From Caballeronia arationis (lineage in GTDB: Bacteria; Pseudomonadota; Gammaproteobacteria; Burkholderiales; Burkholderiaceae), in NCBI RefSeq assembly GCF_001544975.2, contig NZ_FCOG02000003.1, positions 1-64,000 of the forward strand: a DNA stretch of 64,000 bases, read 5' to 3'. The first letter of the stretch is position 1, and every line of letters begins with the position of its first letter. The notes beneath the pieces are model-generated. The model had not been told where the DNA came from. It did no database searches and saw only the letters and a list, made by a program, of their open reading frames with translations. Both the position numbers and the translations under genes were made by a program. This document shows, piece by piece, positions 8,382-18,606 of the stretch.

Positions 8382-9131
8382 TTGGTTCAGCCATCAACAA
8401 ACGACACGCCCGGGAAAAAGCAGCGCGGTATCCAGAGCGTCGAAGTGGGCGGCCGGCTGCTCGACGCGCTTGCGCGCCATCGAACTCCGCTTGCGCTCAG
8501 CGCACTCGCCGACGCCGCGCAACTGTCGACCGCGCAGGCGCATACCTATCTCGTGAGTCTCACGCGGCTCGGGCTCGTCAAGCGCGACGCACTGAGCGGC
8601 GACTACGAGCCGGGCCCGCTTTCGCTGCGGCTCGGCCTGATGCAGCTGGAGCAGCAGAGCGCGTACCGCGTGGCCGTGCCGCATGTCGCGGCGCTGGCGG
8701 AAGCGACGGGCGCGAGCGTCGCGGTGTGTGTCGGCGGGCCGCAGGGGCCGACCATCGTGCGCTACGAGCGCGGCGGGTTTCCGCTGCACGTGAACCTGCA
8801 CGTCGGCACAGTGATGTCGCTGTCGGCCACGTCGACGGGGCGCGTGTTCCGCGCGTTCTACGATCCGGCGCGCGTCGCCGCGATGCTCGCCCATCAGAAA
8901 GACGACGCCCCGCTCGCCGATGACGAACTCCGCCGGCGCGGCATCGAGCGCAGCATCGACGCGCCGAGCCCCGGCATCAGCAGCATGAGCGTGCCGGTCT
9001 TCGACGCGAACGGGCGCATGCAACTGGCGCTGACGGTGATCGGATCGTCGGGTTCGATCGACGTCGCGTGGGACGGGCCCGTCGCGCGGGCGCTCCTTGC
9101 GACCGCGCAAGACATCGCCAAACTGCTCTGA
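8382..9131 (+). CDS. IclR-family transcriptional regulator (first of tandem pair)
   Basis: An IclR regulator of about 249 residues. The N-terminal helix-turn-helix (LSALADAAQLSTAQAHTYL) is followed by an IclR effector domain (about residues 85-245). No ATG fits; candidate TTG starts are at 8364 and 8382. The second is preferred because CCGGGA lies about 7 bases upstream. It is divergent from the MBL-fold gene across the 36-bp dyad and 7 bases upstream of a second IclR gene, so they form a pair. Likely role: effector-dependent control of the MBL-MFS unit. Confidence 0.88.
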   Translation: MVQPSTNDTPGKKQRGIQSVEVGGRLLDALARHRTPLALSALADAAQLSTAQAHTYLVSLTRLGLVKRDALSGDYEPGPLSLRLGLMQLEQQSAYRVAVPHVAALAEATGASVAVCVGGPQGPTIVRYERGGFPLHVNLHVGTVMSLSATSTGRVFRAFYDPARVAAMLAHQKDDAPLADDELRRRGIERSIDAPSPGISSMSVPVFDANGRMQLALTVIGSSGSIDVAWDGPVARALLATAQDIAKLL

Positions 9132-9138
9132 CGACGCC

Positions 9139-9927
9139 ATGAACTCCCCTCTAATCGACGACACCCGCGCCCAGCGCGGCATCAACGCGCTCGACAACAC
9201 GGGCGAACTGCTCGTCGCGCTGGCCGGCGCGGGCAAGCCGCTTTCGTTGCGCGATCTGGCGGCGGCAGCCGGGATGCCGGCGGCGAAGGCGTTTCCGCAT
9301 CTGGTCAGTCTGGTGAAAACCGGCTTGCTAGCGCGCGACGACGCCGGCCTGTTCGAAGCCGGGCCGCTTGCACTCGAACTCGGGCTGATCGCGCTTCAGC
9401 GCCTTTCGCCGATCCGCGACGCCGAACCGGAAATCGCCGCCCTCGCGGCCGATACCGGGATGAGCGTCGCGGCTGCCGCGCTCGGACCGCTCGGGCCGAC
9501 CGTCGTGCGGCTGGAGGAATCGGCGCGGCCGCAGCACGTGAGCCTGCGGATCGGAACGGTGATGTCGCTCGTGAATACGGCGATCGGGCGCGTGTACGCG
9601 GCGCACCTCCCCGACGATGTCTTGCTGCGACTCCTGCAGCAGGATGGAATCCGGCTCGCCGGAGCGACGCTCGCACCCGATGAAGGCTACCGGCAGCGGC
9701 TCGCCGAGATCCGCACCGGCGGCCTCGACACGGCGCTCGGCGCGCCGGTGCCCGGCATCCACACGCTGGCCGCGCCGGTTTTCGATCACACGGGGAGCGT
9801 GTGTCTGGTGATTGCGGTCATCGGCTCGTCGGGCGGGTTCGACAGCGATCCGCACGGCGCGCTCGCCACGCGCCTTCTGGCTGCGACGCGCCGGCTGTCC
9901 TGGCGATTCGGCTACGTCGAGGCTTAG
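9139..9927 (+). CDS. IclR-family transcriptional regulator (second of tandem pair)
   Basis: A 262-residue IclR paralogue. Its helix-turn-helix is LSLRDLAAAAGMPAAKAFPHL and its effector domain parallels the upstream gene: GPLGPTVVRLEE and RIGTVMSLVNTAIGRV match GPQGPTIVRYER and HVGTVMSLSATSTGRV. This indicates a tandem duplication. ATG 9139 follows the previous stop by 7 bases with no strong ribosome binding site, so translation may be coupled. It is convergent with glgA, the two stop codons overlapping at 9924-9927. The two may form heteromers or answer different ligands; this is inference. Confidence 0.88.
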   Translation: MNSPLIDDTRAQRGINALDNTGELLVALAGAGKPLSLRDLAAAAGMPAAKAFPHLVSLVKTGLLARDDAGLFEAGPLALELGLIALQRLSPIRDAEPEIAALAADTGMSVAAAALGPLGPTVVRLEESARPQHVSLRIGTVMSLVNTAIGRVYAAHLPDDVLLRLLQQDGIRLAGATLAPDEGYRQRLAEIRTGGLDTALGAPVPGIHTLAAPVFDHTGSVCLVIAVIGSSGGFDSDPHGALATRLLAATRRLSWRFGYVEA

Positions 9928-11390
9928 GCGCCAAGCACCCCGCGATACACCTCGTCGTATTGCAGCGCCGCCGCTTCCCAGCCGAAGTTCTGGTCCATCG
10001 CGCGGCGCGTCACCGCTTTCCACTCCGTGCGCCGCGCCTTGAGTGCAAACGCGCGCCGGATCGCCGCGACGATGCCCGCGCGGTCGAAAGCTTCGAAGAC
10101 GAAGCCGGTCGCGAGTTCGTCGGCGAGATTTTCCAGCGACGAATCGACCACCGTATCCGCGAGCCCGCCCACCCGATGCACGAGCGGCAGCGACCCGTAG
10201 GCGAGCGCATACAACTGCGTCAGCCCGCACGGCTCGAAGCGCGACGGCACCATCACGATGTCGCTGCCCGCGATGATCGAGTGCGAGAGCGCTTCGTCGA
10301 ATCCCAGTTCCACCGCCACCGCGCCCGGATGCGCCGCCGCCGCGTTCTTCATGCCGGTTTCGAGCGCCGGGTCGCCCGTGCCGAGCACGGCGAGCTGGCC
10401 GCCGCGCTGAACGATATCGGGAATCGCCGAGAGCAGCAGGTCCAGCCCCTTCTGCTCCGTCAGGCGCGAAACGACGCCGAACAGCAGCGCGCCGTCGTTC
10501 TGTTCGAGCCCCATGCGCGCCTGCAGCGCTGCCTTGCACTTCGCCTTGCCGGCAGGTTTAGTGGCCGTGTAGCGCGTGTCGATCGTTGGGTCGGTCGACG
10601 GATTCCAGATCGAATAATCGACGCCGTTCAGGATCCCGCTGATGTCGTGCGAGCGCGTCTGCAAGAGGCCGTGCAGACCCGCGCCGTGATGCTGCGTCTG
10701 GATTTCGCGCGCGTAGGTCGGGCTGACCGTCGTGATGCGCTCGGCGTAGTAGAGGCCCCCCTTCAGGAACGAGACGTGGCCGTAGAACTCCAGGCCCTCG
10801 ACCGCGTAGAAATCGGGCGGCAGTTGCAGCACGCCGTAGTGCGCCGCGGGAAAGACGCCCTGATAGGCAAGGTTGTGCACCGTCATCACCGACGGCACGC
10901 GCCGCCAGCCGCTCGCGCGCTCGAACGCGCGCAGGTACGCGGGCGCGAGGCCGGCGTGCCAGTCGTGCGCGTGCACGAGATGCGGCGTCCAGTCGGGGTC
11001 GGCGCCCGTCGCGACGCGCGCCGCCGCCCAGCTGAGGAGCGCGAAGCGGCGATCGTTGTCGGCGTAAGGATGATGCGACGCGTCGAGGTACGGATTGCCC
11101 GGCCGGTCGTAGAACGCATCGGCGCGCACGACATACACGACGACGCCATGCGGTTCGAGCACACCGCGCTCCAGCCGCACGTCGCCGATGCCGAACGCGT
11201 GCCCGAGATCGGCGACCGGCTCTACACCGGTCAAGCCCGCGAGGACGGCCGGAAAGGCCGGCAGGATCACGCGGGCGTCGGTGCCGAGCTGCGATTGCGC
11301 GGGCGGCAGGGCGCCCACGACATCGGCGAGTCCGCCGGTTTTCAACAGCGGATACATTTCAGCTGCGACGTGCAGCACGCAAACGGTCAT
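9924..11390 (-). CDS. glgA: Glycogen synthase
   Basis: ADP-glucose:alpha-1,4-glucan glucosyltransferase (GT5), 488 residues. The ADP-glucose binding motif KTGGLADVVGALP sits at about residues 17-29. The C-terminal GT-B motif FEPCGLTQLYALAYGSLP contains the catalytic Glu. AAGGA lies 9 bases upstream of ATG 11390. It is 46 bases downstream of glgC on the same strand, so the two steps of glycogen synthesis are probably cotranscribed. No branching or debranching gene is within this window. Length and motifs are complete. Confidence 0.97.
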   Translation of the reverse strand: MTVCVLHVAAEMYPLLKTGGLADVVGALPPAQSQLGTDARVILPAFPAVLAGLTGVEPVADLGHAFGIGDVRLERGVLEPHGVVVYVVRADAFYDRPGNPYLDASHHPYADNDRRFALLSWAAARVATGADPDWTPHLVHAHDWHAGLAPAYLRAFERASGWRRVPSVMTVHNLAYQGVFPAAHYGVLQLPPDFYAVEGLEFYGHVSFLKGGLYYAERITTVSPTYAREIQTQHHGAGLHGLLQTRSHDISGILNGVDYSIWNPSTDPTIDTRYTATKPAGKAKCKAALQARMGLEQNDGALLFGVVSRLTEQKGLDLLLSAIPDIVQRGGQLAVLGTGDPALETGMKNAAAAHPGAVAVELGFDEALSHSIIAGSDIVMVPSRFEPCGLTQLYALAYGSLPLVHRVGGLADTVVDSSLENLADELATGFVFEAFDRAGIVAAIRRAFALKARRTEWKAVTRRAMDQNFGWEAAALQYDEVYRGVLGA

Positions 11391-11436
11391 CTGCGATTCC
11401 TTTTATTGATTGTGTCGCGGACGTCGGCCGCTGGCG

Positions 11437-12708
11437 TTACTTCCCGAGTCGCCGCAGCGCCTCCTGCGTGACGAGCGTAATGCCGTTCTCGGTGCGGAAA
11501 AAGCGCCGCGCGTCGTCTTCCGGATCCTCGCCGATCACGAGCCCTTCCGGCACCGTGCAACCGCGGTCGATCACGACGCGCGTCAGCCGGCAATTCGGTC
11601 CGACGGTCACCTGCGGCAACAATACTGCCTCGTTGATGTGACAGAACGAATGCACCCGCACGGCCGACGACAGCACCGACTTCCCCACGGTCGAGCCGGA
11701 AATCACGCAGCCGCCGCAGACAAGCAGATTGGTGATCTCGCCCTGCTGGCCGTTCAGGTCGCGCACGAACTTGGCGGGCGGAAGCTGCTCCTGGTTGGTC
11801 CAGATCGGCCATTTGCGGTCGTAGAGGTCGAGTTCGGGGATCGTCGAGGCGAGGTCGAGATTCGCGGCCCAGTAGGCGTCCACCGTGCCGACGTCGCGCC
11901 AGTAGGCGGGCGCGTTCGGATCGCTGTCGGAGGTGACGCACGACATGCCGAACGGATGTGCGATCGCCCGGCCGCTCGTCACGACGCGCGGGATGATGTC
12001 CTTGCCGAAGTCGTGATCCGTATTCGACGCCGCGATGTTCTCCTCCAGCAGTTGGAACAGGTACTTCGCACTGAACACGTAGATGCCCATGCTCGCGAGC
12101 GCAATGTCCGGCTTGCCGGGCATCGGCGGCGGATCGGCGGGCTTTTCCAGGAAGGCCGTGACGCGGCGGTCCTCATCGACGTGCATCACGCCGAACGCCA
12201 CCGCCTCCATGCGCGGCACCTCGATGCAGCCGACCGTGCAGTCCGCGCCGCTCTCGACGTGGTCGAGCACCATGCGCGTGTAGTCCATCTTGTAGATGTG
12301 ATCGCCCGCTAGCACGACGATGAATTCCGGTGCGATCGAACGGATGATGTCGAGGTTCTGGAACACGGCGTCGGCCGTGCCGCGATACCAGCTCGAATCG
12401 ACGCGCTGCTGCGCCGGCCAGATATCGATGAATTCGTTGAACTCGCCGCGCAGGAAACCCCAGCCGCGCTGGAGATGGCGCAAGAGCGAATGCGCCTTGT
12501 ATTGCGTGACGACCGCGATGCGGCGAATGCCGGAGTTCAGGCAGTTGGACAGCGCGAAGTCGATGATGCGGTATTTGCCGCCGAAGTGGACAGCGGGCTT
12601 CACGCGCTTGTCGGTGAGGGGTCCGAGCCGGGTTCCGCGCCCGCCGGCGAGAACAATAGCAAGCGTGGACTTCTGCAAATCGGTGCGATTCTTTGCCAGC
12701 GTCTCCAT
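11437..12708 (-). CDS. glgC: Glucose-1-phosphate adenylyltransferase
   Basis: ADP-glucose pyrophosphorylase, 423 residues, which commits glucose-1-phosphate to glycogen. The nucleotide-binding loop [20 protein letters not shown] lies near residue 20, and the C-terminal left-handed beta-helix domain is complete. The frame continues 94 codons upstream without family character. The start at 12708 is fixed by GGAGG 5 bases before ATG and by the family N-terminus METLAKN. It is the first gene of the glgC-glgA pair. Allosteric control by glycolytic intermediates is known for the family. Confidence 0.97.
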   Translation of the reverse strand: METLAKNRTDLQKSTLAIVLAGGRGTRLGPLTDKRVKPAVHFGGKYRIIDFALSNCLNSGIRRIAVVTQYKAHSLLRHLQRGWGFLRGEFNEFIDIWPAQQRVDSSWYRGTADAVFQNLDIIRSIAPEFIVVLAGDHIYKMDYTRMVLDHVESGADCTVGCIEVPRMEAVAFGVMHVDEDRRVTAFLEKPADPPPMPGKPDIALASMGIYVFSAKYLFQLLEENIAASNTDHDFGKDIIPRVVTSGRAIAHPFGMSCVTSDSDPNAPAYWRDVGTVDAYWAANLDLASTIPELDLYDRKWPIWTNQEQLPPAKFVRDLNGQQGEITNLLVCGGCVISGSTVGKSVLSSAVRVHSFCHINEAVLLPQVTVGPNCRLTRVVIDRGCTVPEGLVIGEDPEDDARRFFRTENGITLVTQEALRRLGK

Positions 12709-13255
12709 TCCAGCCTCCTGATTTGACTTGCGGTTATTAGTGTCTGTCTTTTCGTCTTTGGATCGCCCTGTTGTCCTATTTATCGTATGAAGGTTGGCGT
12801 GCCCTGCACGCGTCGGAACATTATCCGGCGCGTGGACGAAATAGTGTGCTTGGAATATTCGATTTTTTATCGCGCAAGACGCGATTGACGCGGTTTTCGA
12901 TCCACAGCCGATGAGCCTCGCGAGCAATTGCCATGCCGTTTGGGCCGCGCCCGACGCGTCGGTGTTGCAACGGCGCGACCATTCGCGCACTGCGCAAGCA
13001 CATCGGATGCGAAGAAGCGACGAGTTTGCAATTAATCACCTTGTCGCGATGCCACGGCGCGCTGCGGCGCGGCACAATAGGCTTACGCGCCGCCCCGCCC
13101 TCTTTCCGGTTCCGTGCTGTTTCTGTCCGGATCGCGGTGTTTCGGCGCGCGTCGCGACAATCCATGCTTTATGCGGCTCGCGCATCGCGGCGCGAGTCCT
13201 TCGATCAACCGAGCATCCCGTCTTGCAGGGCGCCGTCCGAATCCCGGAAGAGATC
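12709..13255. other. Intergenic region, glgC/pdxY divergent promoters
   Basis: There are 547 bases between two divergent genes. The glgC side (12709-12870) is AT-richer and should hold its promoter and leader. The pdxY side is GC-rich. No convincing open frame, RNA gene or repeat was recognised; apparent frames here lack ribosome binding sites and family character. Confidence 0.5.
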
Positions 13256-14137
13256 ATGAACAACGTCCTCAGTATTCAGTCGCATGTGGTTTTCGGTCAC
13301 GCGGGCAACAGCGCGGCCGTGTTTCCAATGCGCCGGCTCGGCGTCAATGTGTGGCCGCTCAATACCGTGCAGTTCTCGAATCACACGCAATACGGCCGCT
13401 GGACCGGCAGCGTTTTCGACGCCGACGAGCTGCAGAACGTCATCGACGGAATCGGCGCGATCGGCATGCTCGCGCGCTGCAACGCCGTGCTCTCGGGCTA
13501 CCTCGGCGCGACCGATCAGGCGCGCGCGGTGGTCGAGATCGTGAAAACGGTGAAGGCCGTCAATCCGCGCGCGCTCTTCTTCTGCGATCCGGTGATGGGC
13601 GCCACGGGGGGCTGCACCGTCGAGCCGGGCATTGAAGACTTCCTCGTCACGACGATGCCCGAATTCGCCGACGCGATGATGCCCAACCATCTCGAACTGG
13701 AAAGGCTGGTCGGCCGGCCGATCGAAACGGTGGAAGATGCCGTCGACGCGTGTCGCGAGGTGATCGGGCGCGGGCCGCGCTTTCTGCTGGTGAAGCATCT
13801 GATCGACCGCAACAGCCGCGCGGATACCTTCAACATGCTGGTGGTCAGCGCGACCGAAGCGTGGTTCGCGCAACGGCCGCTCTATCCGTTTGCGCGCCAG
13901 CCGGTGGGCGTGGGCGACCTGACGAGCGCGGTGTTCGTCGCACGCACGCTGCAGGGCGACTCGTTGCGCGACGCGCTGGAGCACACGCTCGCGGCCGTCA
14001 ACGCGGTCGTCAAGGCAACTTACAACGCCGGGCGGTACGAGTTGGAGATCGTCGCCTCGCAGGATGAAATCGCCAAGCCGACCGACCGGTTCCCGGCAAT
14101 CCGGGTATCGGGCAACGACAGCGCCCAGCGGGCCTGA
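13256..14137 (+). CDS. pdxY: Pyridoxal kinase PdxY
   Basis: A ribokinase-fold kinase, 293 residues, phosphorylating pyridoxal to pyridoxal 5'-phosphate in the B6 salvage pathway. The family N-terminus [20 protein letters not shown] binds pyridoxal, and [12 protein letters not shown] near residue 220 holds the anion hole and catalytic Asp. The frame is open about 115 codons further upstream, but the start at 13256 is set by GGAAGAG upstream and the family start. It stands alone and is divergent from glgC. Confidence 0.96.
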   Translation: MNNVLSIQSHVVFGHAGNSAAVFPMRRLGVNVWPLNTVQFSNHTQYGRWTGSVFDADELQNVIDGIGAIGMLARCNAVLSGYLGATDQARAVVEIVKTVKAVNPRALFFCDPVMGATGGCTVEPGIEDFLVTTMPEFADAMMPNHLELERLVGRPIETVEDAVDACREVIGRGPRFLLVKHLIDRNSRADTFNMLVVSATEAWFAQRPLYPFARQPVGVGDLTSAVFVARTLQGDSLRDALEHTLAAVNAVVKATYNAGRYELEIVASQDEIAKPTDRFPAIRVSGNDSAQRA

Positions 14138-14396
14138 GGCGCGCGCCGCGCAAAAATCGGGCGGAATCAGGCGGTTGCGATCTACGCATGGCTTGGCGCG
14201 GCGCCTGTCTCCTCGCGCAAATCACGCAGTTCACCTTCCGTTTAGCCATTTCGATTCTCCGGCAATCCGCGATTGCCGGATCGCACGCGCTCCTGCAGTC
14301 GCCGCGCCTCGTCGGGTCCGGCACTTGCTGCCTCGCCAAAAACGCGCCGCTCCGGCTGGCATCGGCCACCGGATGCGCGCGTCCCAGAGGATCGTC

Positions 14397-15197
14397 ATGC
14401 ACAAACCCCTCGAAGGCCAGACCGCGCTCGTCACGGGCGCCAGTTCCGGCATCGGCTTCGGCGTTGCCGAAGCGCTCGCGAAAGCCGGCGCGGCCGTCGC
14501 GATCAACTATCACTCGCACGGAGAGCCGGCCGAAAAGCTCGCCGCCGAGATCGAAAAGGCCGGCGGCACCGCGTTTGCCGTCGGCGCCGACGTCTCCGAC
14601 GAAGCCCAGCTCGACGCCATGTTCGACGCGGTCCGCGAGCGCTTCGGGACGGTCGATATCGTCGTGGCGAATTCGGGCCTGCAGAAGGACGCGCGTTTCG
14701 TCGACATGACGCTCGACGACTGGAACACCGTCATGAGCGTCAATCTCGCGGGCCAGTTCCTGACCGCGCAGCGCGCCGTGCGCGAATTCGTGCGGCGCGG
14801 TCCGCGCCCGGTGTCGAAGGCGCTCGGCAAGATCATCTGCATGAGTTCGGTCCACGAGATCATTCCGTGGGCGGGCCACGTGAACTACTCGGCGTCGAAG
14901 GGCGGCATCCAGATGATGATGAAATCGCTCGCGCAGGAGGTCGCGCCGCAGCGGATCCGCGTGAATGCCATCGCGCCCGGCGCGATCCGCACGCCGATCA
15001 ACCGGGACGCCTGGGACTCGAAGGAAGCACTCGACAAGCTGCTGACGCTTGTGCCGTACGGGCGCATCGGCGAAGTCGACGACATCGGGCGCGCAGTCGT
15101 CTGGCTCGCGTCGGACGAAAGCGACTATGTGGTCGGCGCGACGCTCTACGTCGACGGCGGCATGACGCTCTATCCGGGCTTTGCGGACAATGGCTGA
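14397..15197 (+). CDS. SDR oxidoreductase, glucose 1-dehydrogenase type
   Basis: A 266-residue short-chain dehydrogenase. The NAD(P) motif is TGASSGIG (residues 14-21), the catalytic Ser sits in CMSSVHE, and the active-site pair is YSASK (YxxxK). The C-terminus VDGGMTLYPGF is typical of glucose 1-dehydrogenase-like SDRs. AGAGGA precedes ATG 14397. The last 8 bases overlap the start of the GH15 gene (ATGGCTGA at 15190-15197), a sign of translational coupling. A glycosidase releasing glucose and an enzyme oxidising it would make a consistent pair, but the substrate is inferred. Confidence 0.92.
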   Translation: MHKPLEGQTALVTGASSGIGFGVAEALAKAGAAVAINYHSHGEPAEKLAAEIEKAGGTAFAVGADVSDEAQLDAMFDAVRERFGTVDIVVANSGLQKDARFVDMTLDDWNTVMSVNLAGQFLTAQRAVREFVRRGPRPVSKALGKIICMSSVHEIIPWAGHVNYSASKGGIQMMMKSLAQEVAPQRIRVNAIAPGAIRTPINRDAWDSKEALDKLLTLVPYGRIGEVDDIGRAVVWLASDESDYVVGATLYVDGGMTLYPGFADNG

Positions 15198-17043
15198 CGA
15201 CACCCGCGCACAGGACGCCCGCGCGCGCAAACGCGTGCCGTGCAGCACGCCGATCGAAGAACATGGCGTGATCGGCAACATGATCACGACGGCGCTCGTC
15301 GCTACTGACGGCGCGCTCAACTTCATGTGCTATCCGCGCATCGATTCGCCGACGCTCTTCGGCGCGCTGCTCGACGCGGCGCGCGGCGGCCGTTTTCAGG
15401 TTGCGCCCGCCTTCGAACGTCCGCGCGTCAAGCAGATGTACCTGCCGGAAACGAACGTGCTGGTGACGCGTTTCATGTCGCCGGACGCGGTGTGCGAGGT
15501 GCTCGACTTCATGCCGCTCACGCGCTCGGGCGAGGATGCGCCGAACTGCGTCGTGCGCGTGGTGCGCTCGGTGTTCGGGCGCATTTCGGTCGCGATGCGT
15601 TGCGCGCCGCGCTTCGACTACGCGCGCACCGCTCACACGGCCGTGCAGGCCGACGCGCACCGCGTGCGCTTCGAGCCCGCGGGCGGCGGCGAGCCGCTCA
15701 CGCTGCTGGCGACCGTCGCGGTCTCGATCGAGGACGGCGACGCCTGCGCCCGCTTCGACCTCGACGAGCGCGATACCGCTTGCTTCGTGCTCGGCGCGGC
15801 GTCCGAGCCGCTGGAACGCGCGCTGCCGTGCGAGGCTTCGCTCGACGAAACCGTCGCGTTCTGGCGCGCGTGGGCCGCCGATTCGACCTATCGCGGACGC
15901 TATCGTGAAGTCGTCATGCGCTCGGCGCTGCTGCTCAAGCTGCTGAGTTCGCGCGAGCACGGCGCCATCGTCGCAGCGCCGACCTTCGGCCTGCCGGAGA
16001 CGCCGCAGGGCGGCCGCCGCTGGGACTACCGCTACACCTGGATTCGCGATGCCGCGTTTTCCGTGTATGCGCTTCTTCGGCTCGGCTATACCGGCGAGGC
16101 GCAGCATTTCATGCACTGGATCGCCGAACGAAACCGGAGCTGCGATTCCGACGGCTCGCTCTCCGTGATGTACGCCGTCGACGGTGCCAGGCCGCCGGAG
16201 GAAGCCGTCGCCGACCGGTTGCACGGCAGCGGCGTCGAGCCGCCGCTCGTCGGCAATGCGGCGCGCGACCAGATGCAGCTCGACGTCTACGGCGCGCTGA
16301 TGGACGCGGTCTACCTGTACAACAAGTACGGCGAGGCGGTGTCGCACGACGGCTGGCGGCACATCATGCGCACCGTGAACTACGTGGCGGAGCACTGGCA
16401 GGAGCCGGATCACGGCATCTGGGAATTCCGCAACGGCGCACGCCCCCTGCTGCATTCGCGGCTGATGTGCTGGGTCGCGGTGGATCGCGCGCTGCGCCTC
16501 GCGCAAAAGCGCTCGCTGCCCGCGCCCTTCGCGCAATGGTTCGAAGTGCGCGATCGCATCCACGAAGAAATCCACGAGAACTTCTGGAATGACGAACTGC
16601 AAAGCTTCGTGCAGACGCCCGATTCGACCGTGCTCGACGCCTCCGTGCTGATGATGCCGCTCGTGCGCTTCATCGGGCCGAAGGACGCGCGCTGGCTCTC
16701 GACGCTCGATGCGATCGGCCGCGGCCTGCGCGTCGATCCGCTGATCTTCCGCTACACCCGCGGCGGCGCGCTCGACGGCCTCGACGGCGAGGAAGGCGGC
16801 TTTTCCGCCTGCTCGTTCTGGTACGCGGAAGCGCTCGCGCGGGCGGGACGCGTCGACGAAGGGCGGCTCGTCTTCGAGAAGATGCTTGCCTATTCGAACC
16901 ATGTGGGGCTCTACTCGGAGGAAGTCGCGGTGGACGGCGCGTCGCTCGGCAACTTTCCGCAGGCGCTCACGCACCTCGCGCTGATCAGCACGGCCTTCCA
17001 GCTCGACCGCAGTCTCGAAGGCCGGCATGCGCCGTGGTCGTGA
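15190..17043 (+). CDS. Glycoside hydrolase family 15 (glucoamylase/trehalase-like)
   Basis: A 617-residue soluble enzyme with the GH15 (alpha/alpha)6 barrel. The first conserved motif RWDYRYTWIRDAAF begins near residue 277 and the catalytic Glu lies in DGEEGGFSACSFW near residue 534. The N-terminal beta-sandwich contains IEEHGVIGNMITTALVATDG, typical of the bacterial GH15 group. No signal peptide is visible, so the substrate is cytoplasmic: glycogen-derived oligosaccharides, trehalose or another alpha-glucoside. The start at 15190 overlaps the SDR stop by 8 bases. With glgC-glgA nearby, a role in reserve sugar turnover is plausible. Confidence 0.93.
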   Translation: MADDTRAQDARARKRVPCSTPIEEHGVIGNMITTALVATDGALNFMCYPRIDSPTLFGALLDAARGGRFQVAPAFERPRVKQMYLPETNVLVTRFMSPDAVCEVLDFMPLTRSGEDAPNCVVRVVRSVFGRISVAMRCAPRFDYARTAHTAVQADAHRVRFEPAGGGEPLTLLATVAVSIEDGDACARFDLDERDTACFVLGAASEPLERALPCEASLDETVAFWRAWAADSTYRGRYREVVMRSALLLKLLSSREHGAIVAAPTFGLPETPQGGRRWDYRYTWIRDAAFSVYALLRLGYTGEAQHFMHWIAERNRSCDSDGSLSVMYAVDGARPPEEAVADRLHGSGVEPPLVGNAARDQMQLDVYGALMDAVYLYNKYGEAVSHDGWRHIMRTVNYVAEHWQEPDHGIWEFRNGARPLLHSRLMCWVAVDRALRLAQKRSLPAPFAQWFEVRDRIHEEIHENFWNDELQSFVQTPDSTVLDASVLMMPLVRFIGPKDARWLSTLDAIGRGLRVDPLIFRYTRGGALDGLDGEEGGFSACSFWYAEALARAGRVDEGRLVFEKMLAYSNHVGLYSEEVAVDGASLGNFPQALTHLALISTAFQLDRSLEGRHAPWS

Positions 17044-17125
17044 GTGGTGCAAACGCTTCAGGACAACGCGTGCATGCGATCAGAGCGGGCACCAAGGCGC
17101 GAACTCTGGCCGACAAAGGAATCAG

Positions 17126-18574
17126 ATGAAAGAAATCCAGGTGGACGTCGCCGTGATCGGTGCCGGAACGGCGGGCATGTCCGCCTTTCGCGCCGCGCGC
17201 TCGGCGTGCGGGCGCGCGGTGCTCATTGAAGCCGGCGAGTTCGGCACGACCTGCGCTCGCATCGGCTGCATGCCGTCGAAACTTCTGCTGGCGGCAGCGA
17301 ACGGCCTGCATGACGCAAAGGCGCTCGCGCCGCGCGGCATCGAGGGCACGCAAGCGCTGCAAGCCAGCGGCGCGCAGGTGCTCGATTACGTGCGGCGCGA
17401 GCGCGATTATTTCGTCGGTGCGATCCTGAAAGAGATCGACTCTTTCCCCGCCGACTGCGTGATTCGCGGACGCGCACGCTTCGAGTCATCCTCGGCAGGG
17501 CGTCACGTGCTTTCGATCGACAATGCGCGGCGCATCGAGGCGAAGAGCGTGGTGATCGCGACCGGCGCCGTCCCGGCCATCCCCGACGCCATCAAGGTAT
17601 TCGGCGACCGCCTGATAACGAGCGACGCAGTGTTCGACCTGAAGACCCTGCCGAAACGCGCGGCCGTGTTCGGCGCCGGGCCGATCGGGCTGGAACTCGG
17701 GCAGGCGCTCGCGCGACTCGGCGTCGAGGTATTCATGTTCGGCCAGGGCGGCCGCGTGGCGGGGCTCACGGACACGCCGGTGCGCGACGCGCTCACGGCG
17801 GCGCTCTCCGACGAGTTCTTTTTCGATCCGGATGCGAAGATCGAAGCGATGTCGCTGCAGGACGGCGTGCCGACGATCCGCTTTAAGGCGCTCGACGGCA
17901 AGGCGCGCACGGAGCAGTTCGACATGGTGCTGGTCGCGACGGGGCGCGCGCCGGATCTGAAGGCGCTCAATCTGGCGAAAACCGGCATCGGGCTGAACGA
18001 CAAGGGCGTGCCGCTCTTCGACGAATCGTCGATGCAATGCGGCAAGAGCAGCATTTTCATCGCGGGCGATTGCGACGGCACGCGTCCGTGGCTCTCGGAT
18101 GCGGCTGACGAAGGCAAGATTGCCGGCGACAACGCCGCGCGCTTTCCCGACGTGCAGTCTGTGAAGCGCAAGGTGCCGTTTTCGCTGGTGTTCTGCGAGC
18201 CGCAGGTGGCGATCGTCGGTGCATCCTACGACGACCTCGACAAGCAGATGACCGTGACCGGCTCGGCGTCATTCGAAACGCAGGGACGCAGCCGCGTGAT
18301 GCGGCAGAATCGCGGCCTGCTGCACGTCTACGCCGACGCGGCGTCGGGCAGGTTGCGCGGCGCGCAGGCGTGCGGCCCGGTGGTCGAGCATCTCGGGCAT
18401 TTGCTCGCGTGGCTGCTGCAACTGGAATTGACGGTCGACGAGGCGCTCAAGCTGCCGTTCTACCATCCGGTGGTGGAAGAAGGATTGCGCACGGCGCTCA
18501 AGGACGCGAGTCGCAGGTTTTATGAGGAACGGTCCGAAACGCCGCCCGCATTGCCGACTGCTGCGGGATGCTGA
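17126..18574 (+). CDS. Dihydrolipoamide dehydrogenase-like flavoprotein disulfide reductase
   Basis: A 482-residue class I pyridine nucleotide-disulfide oxidoreductase. The FAD motif is GAGTAGMSA at the N-terminus. The redox-active cysteines C43 and C48 lie in TCARIGCMPSK, where the usual sequence is TCLNxGCIPSK. A second GxGxxG (GAGPIGLELG) binds NAD(P)H, and the C-terminal dimer domain carries FYHPVVEE with the catalytic His-Glu. ATG 17126 follows AAGGA. It is not beside 2-oxoacid dehydrogenase genes, so it may serve another dithiol substrate. A terminator follows at 18607-18634. Confidence 0.9.
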   Translation: MKEIQVDVAVIGAGTAGMSAFRAARSACGRAVLIEAGEFGTTCARIGCMPSKLLLAAANGLHDAKALAPRGIEGTQALQASGAQVLDYVRRERDYFVGAILKEIDSFPADCVIRGRARFESSSAGRHVLSIDNARRIEAKSVVIATGAVPAIPDAIKVFGDRLITSDAVFDLKTLPKRAAVFGAGPIGLELGQALARLGVEVFMFGQGGRVAGLTDTPVRDALTAALSDEFFFDPDAKIEAMSLQDGVPTIRFKALDGKARTEQFDMVLVATGRAPDLKALNLAKTGIGLNDKGVPLFDESSMQCGKSSIFIAGDCDGTRPWLSDAADEGKIAGDNAARFPDVQSVKRKVPFSLVFCEPQVAIVGASYDDLDKQMTVTGSASFETQGRSRVMRQNRGLLHVYADAASGRLRGAQACGPVVEHLGHLLAWLLQLELTVDEALKLPFYHPVVEEGLRTALKDASRRFYEERSETPPALPTAAGC

Positions 18575-18606
18575 TCAAATCGCATCCGGACGAGCCGTGA
18601 AACAAC

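Noticed and set aside
14998..17052. Long minus-strand frame opposite the GH15 gene
   Set aside because: Arg/His-rich shadow translation with no motif; the plus-strand gene has full GH15 motifs and a coupled start.
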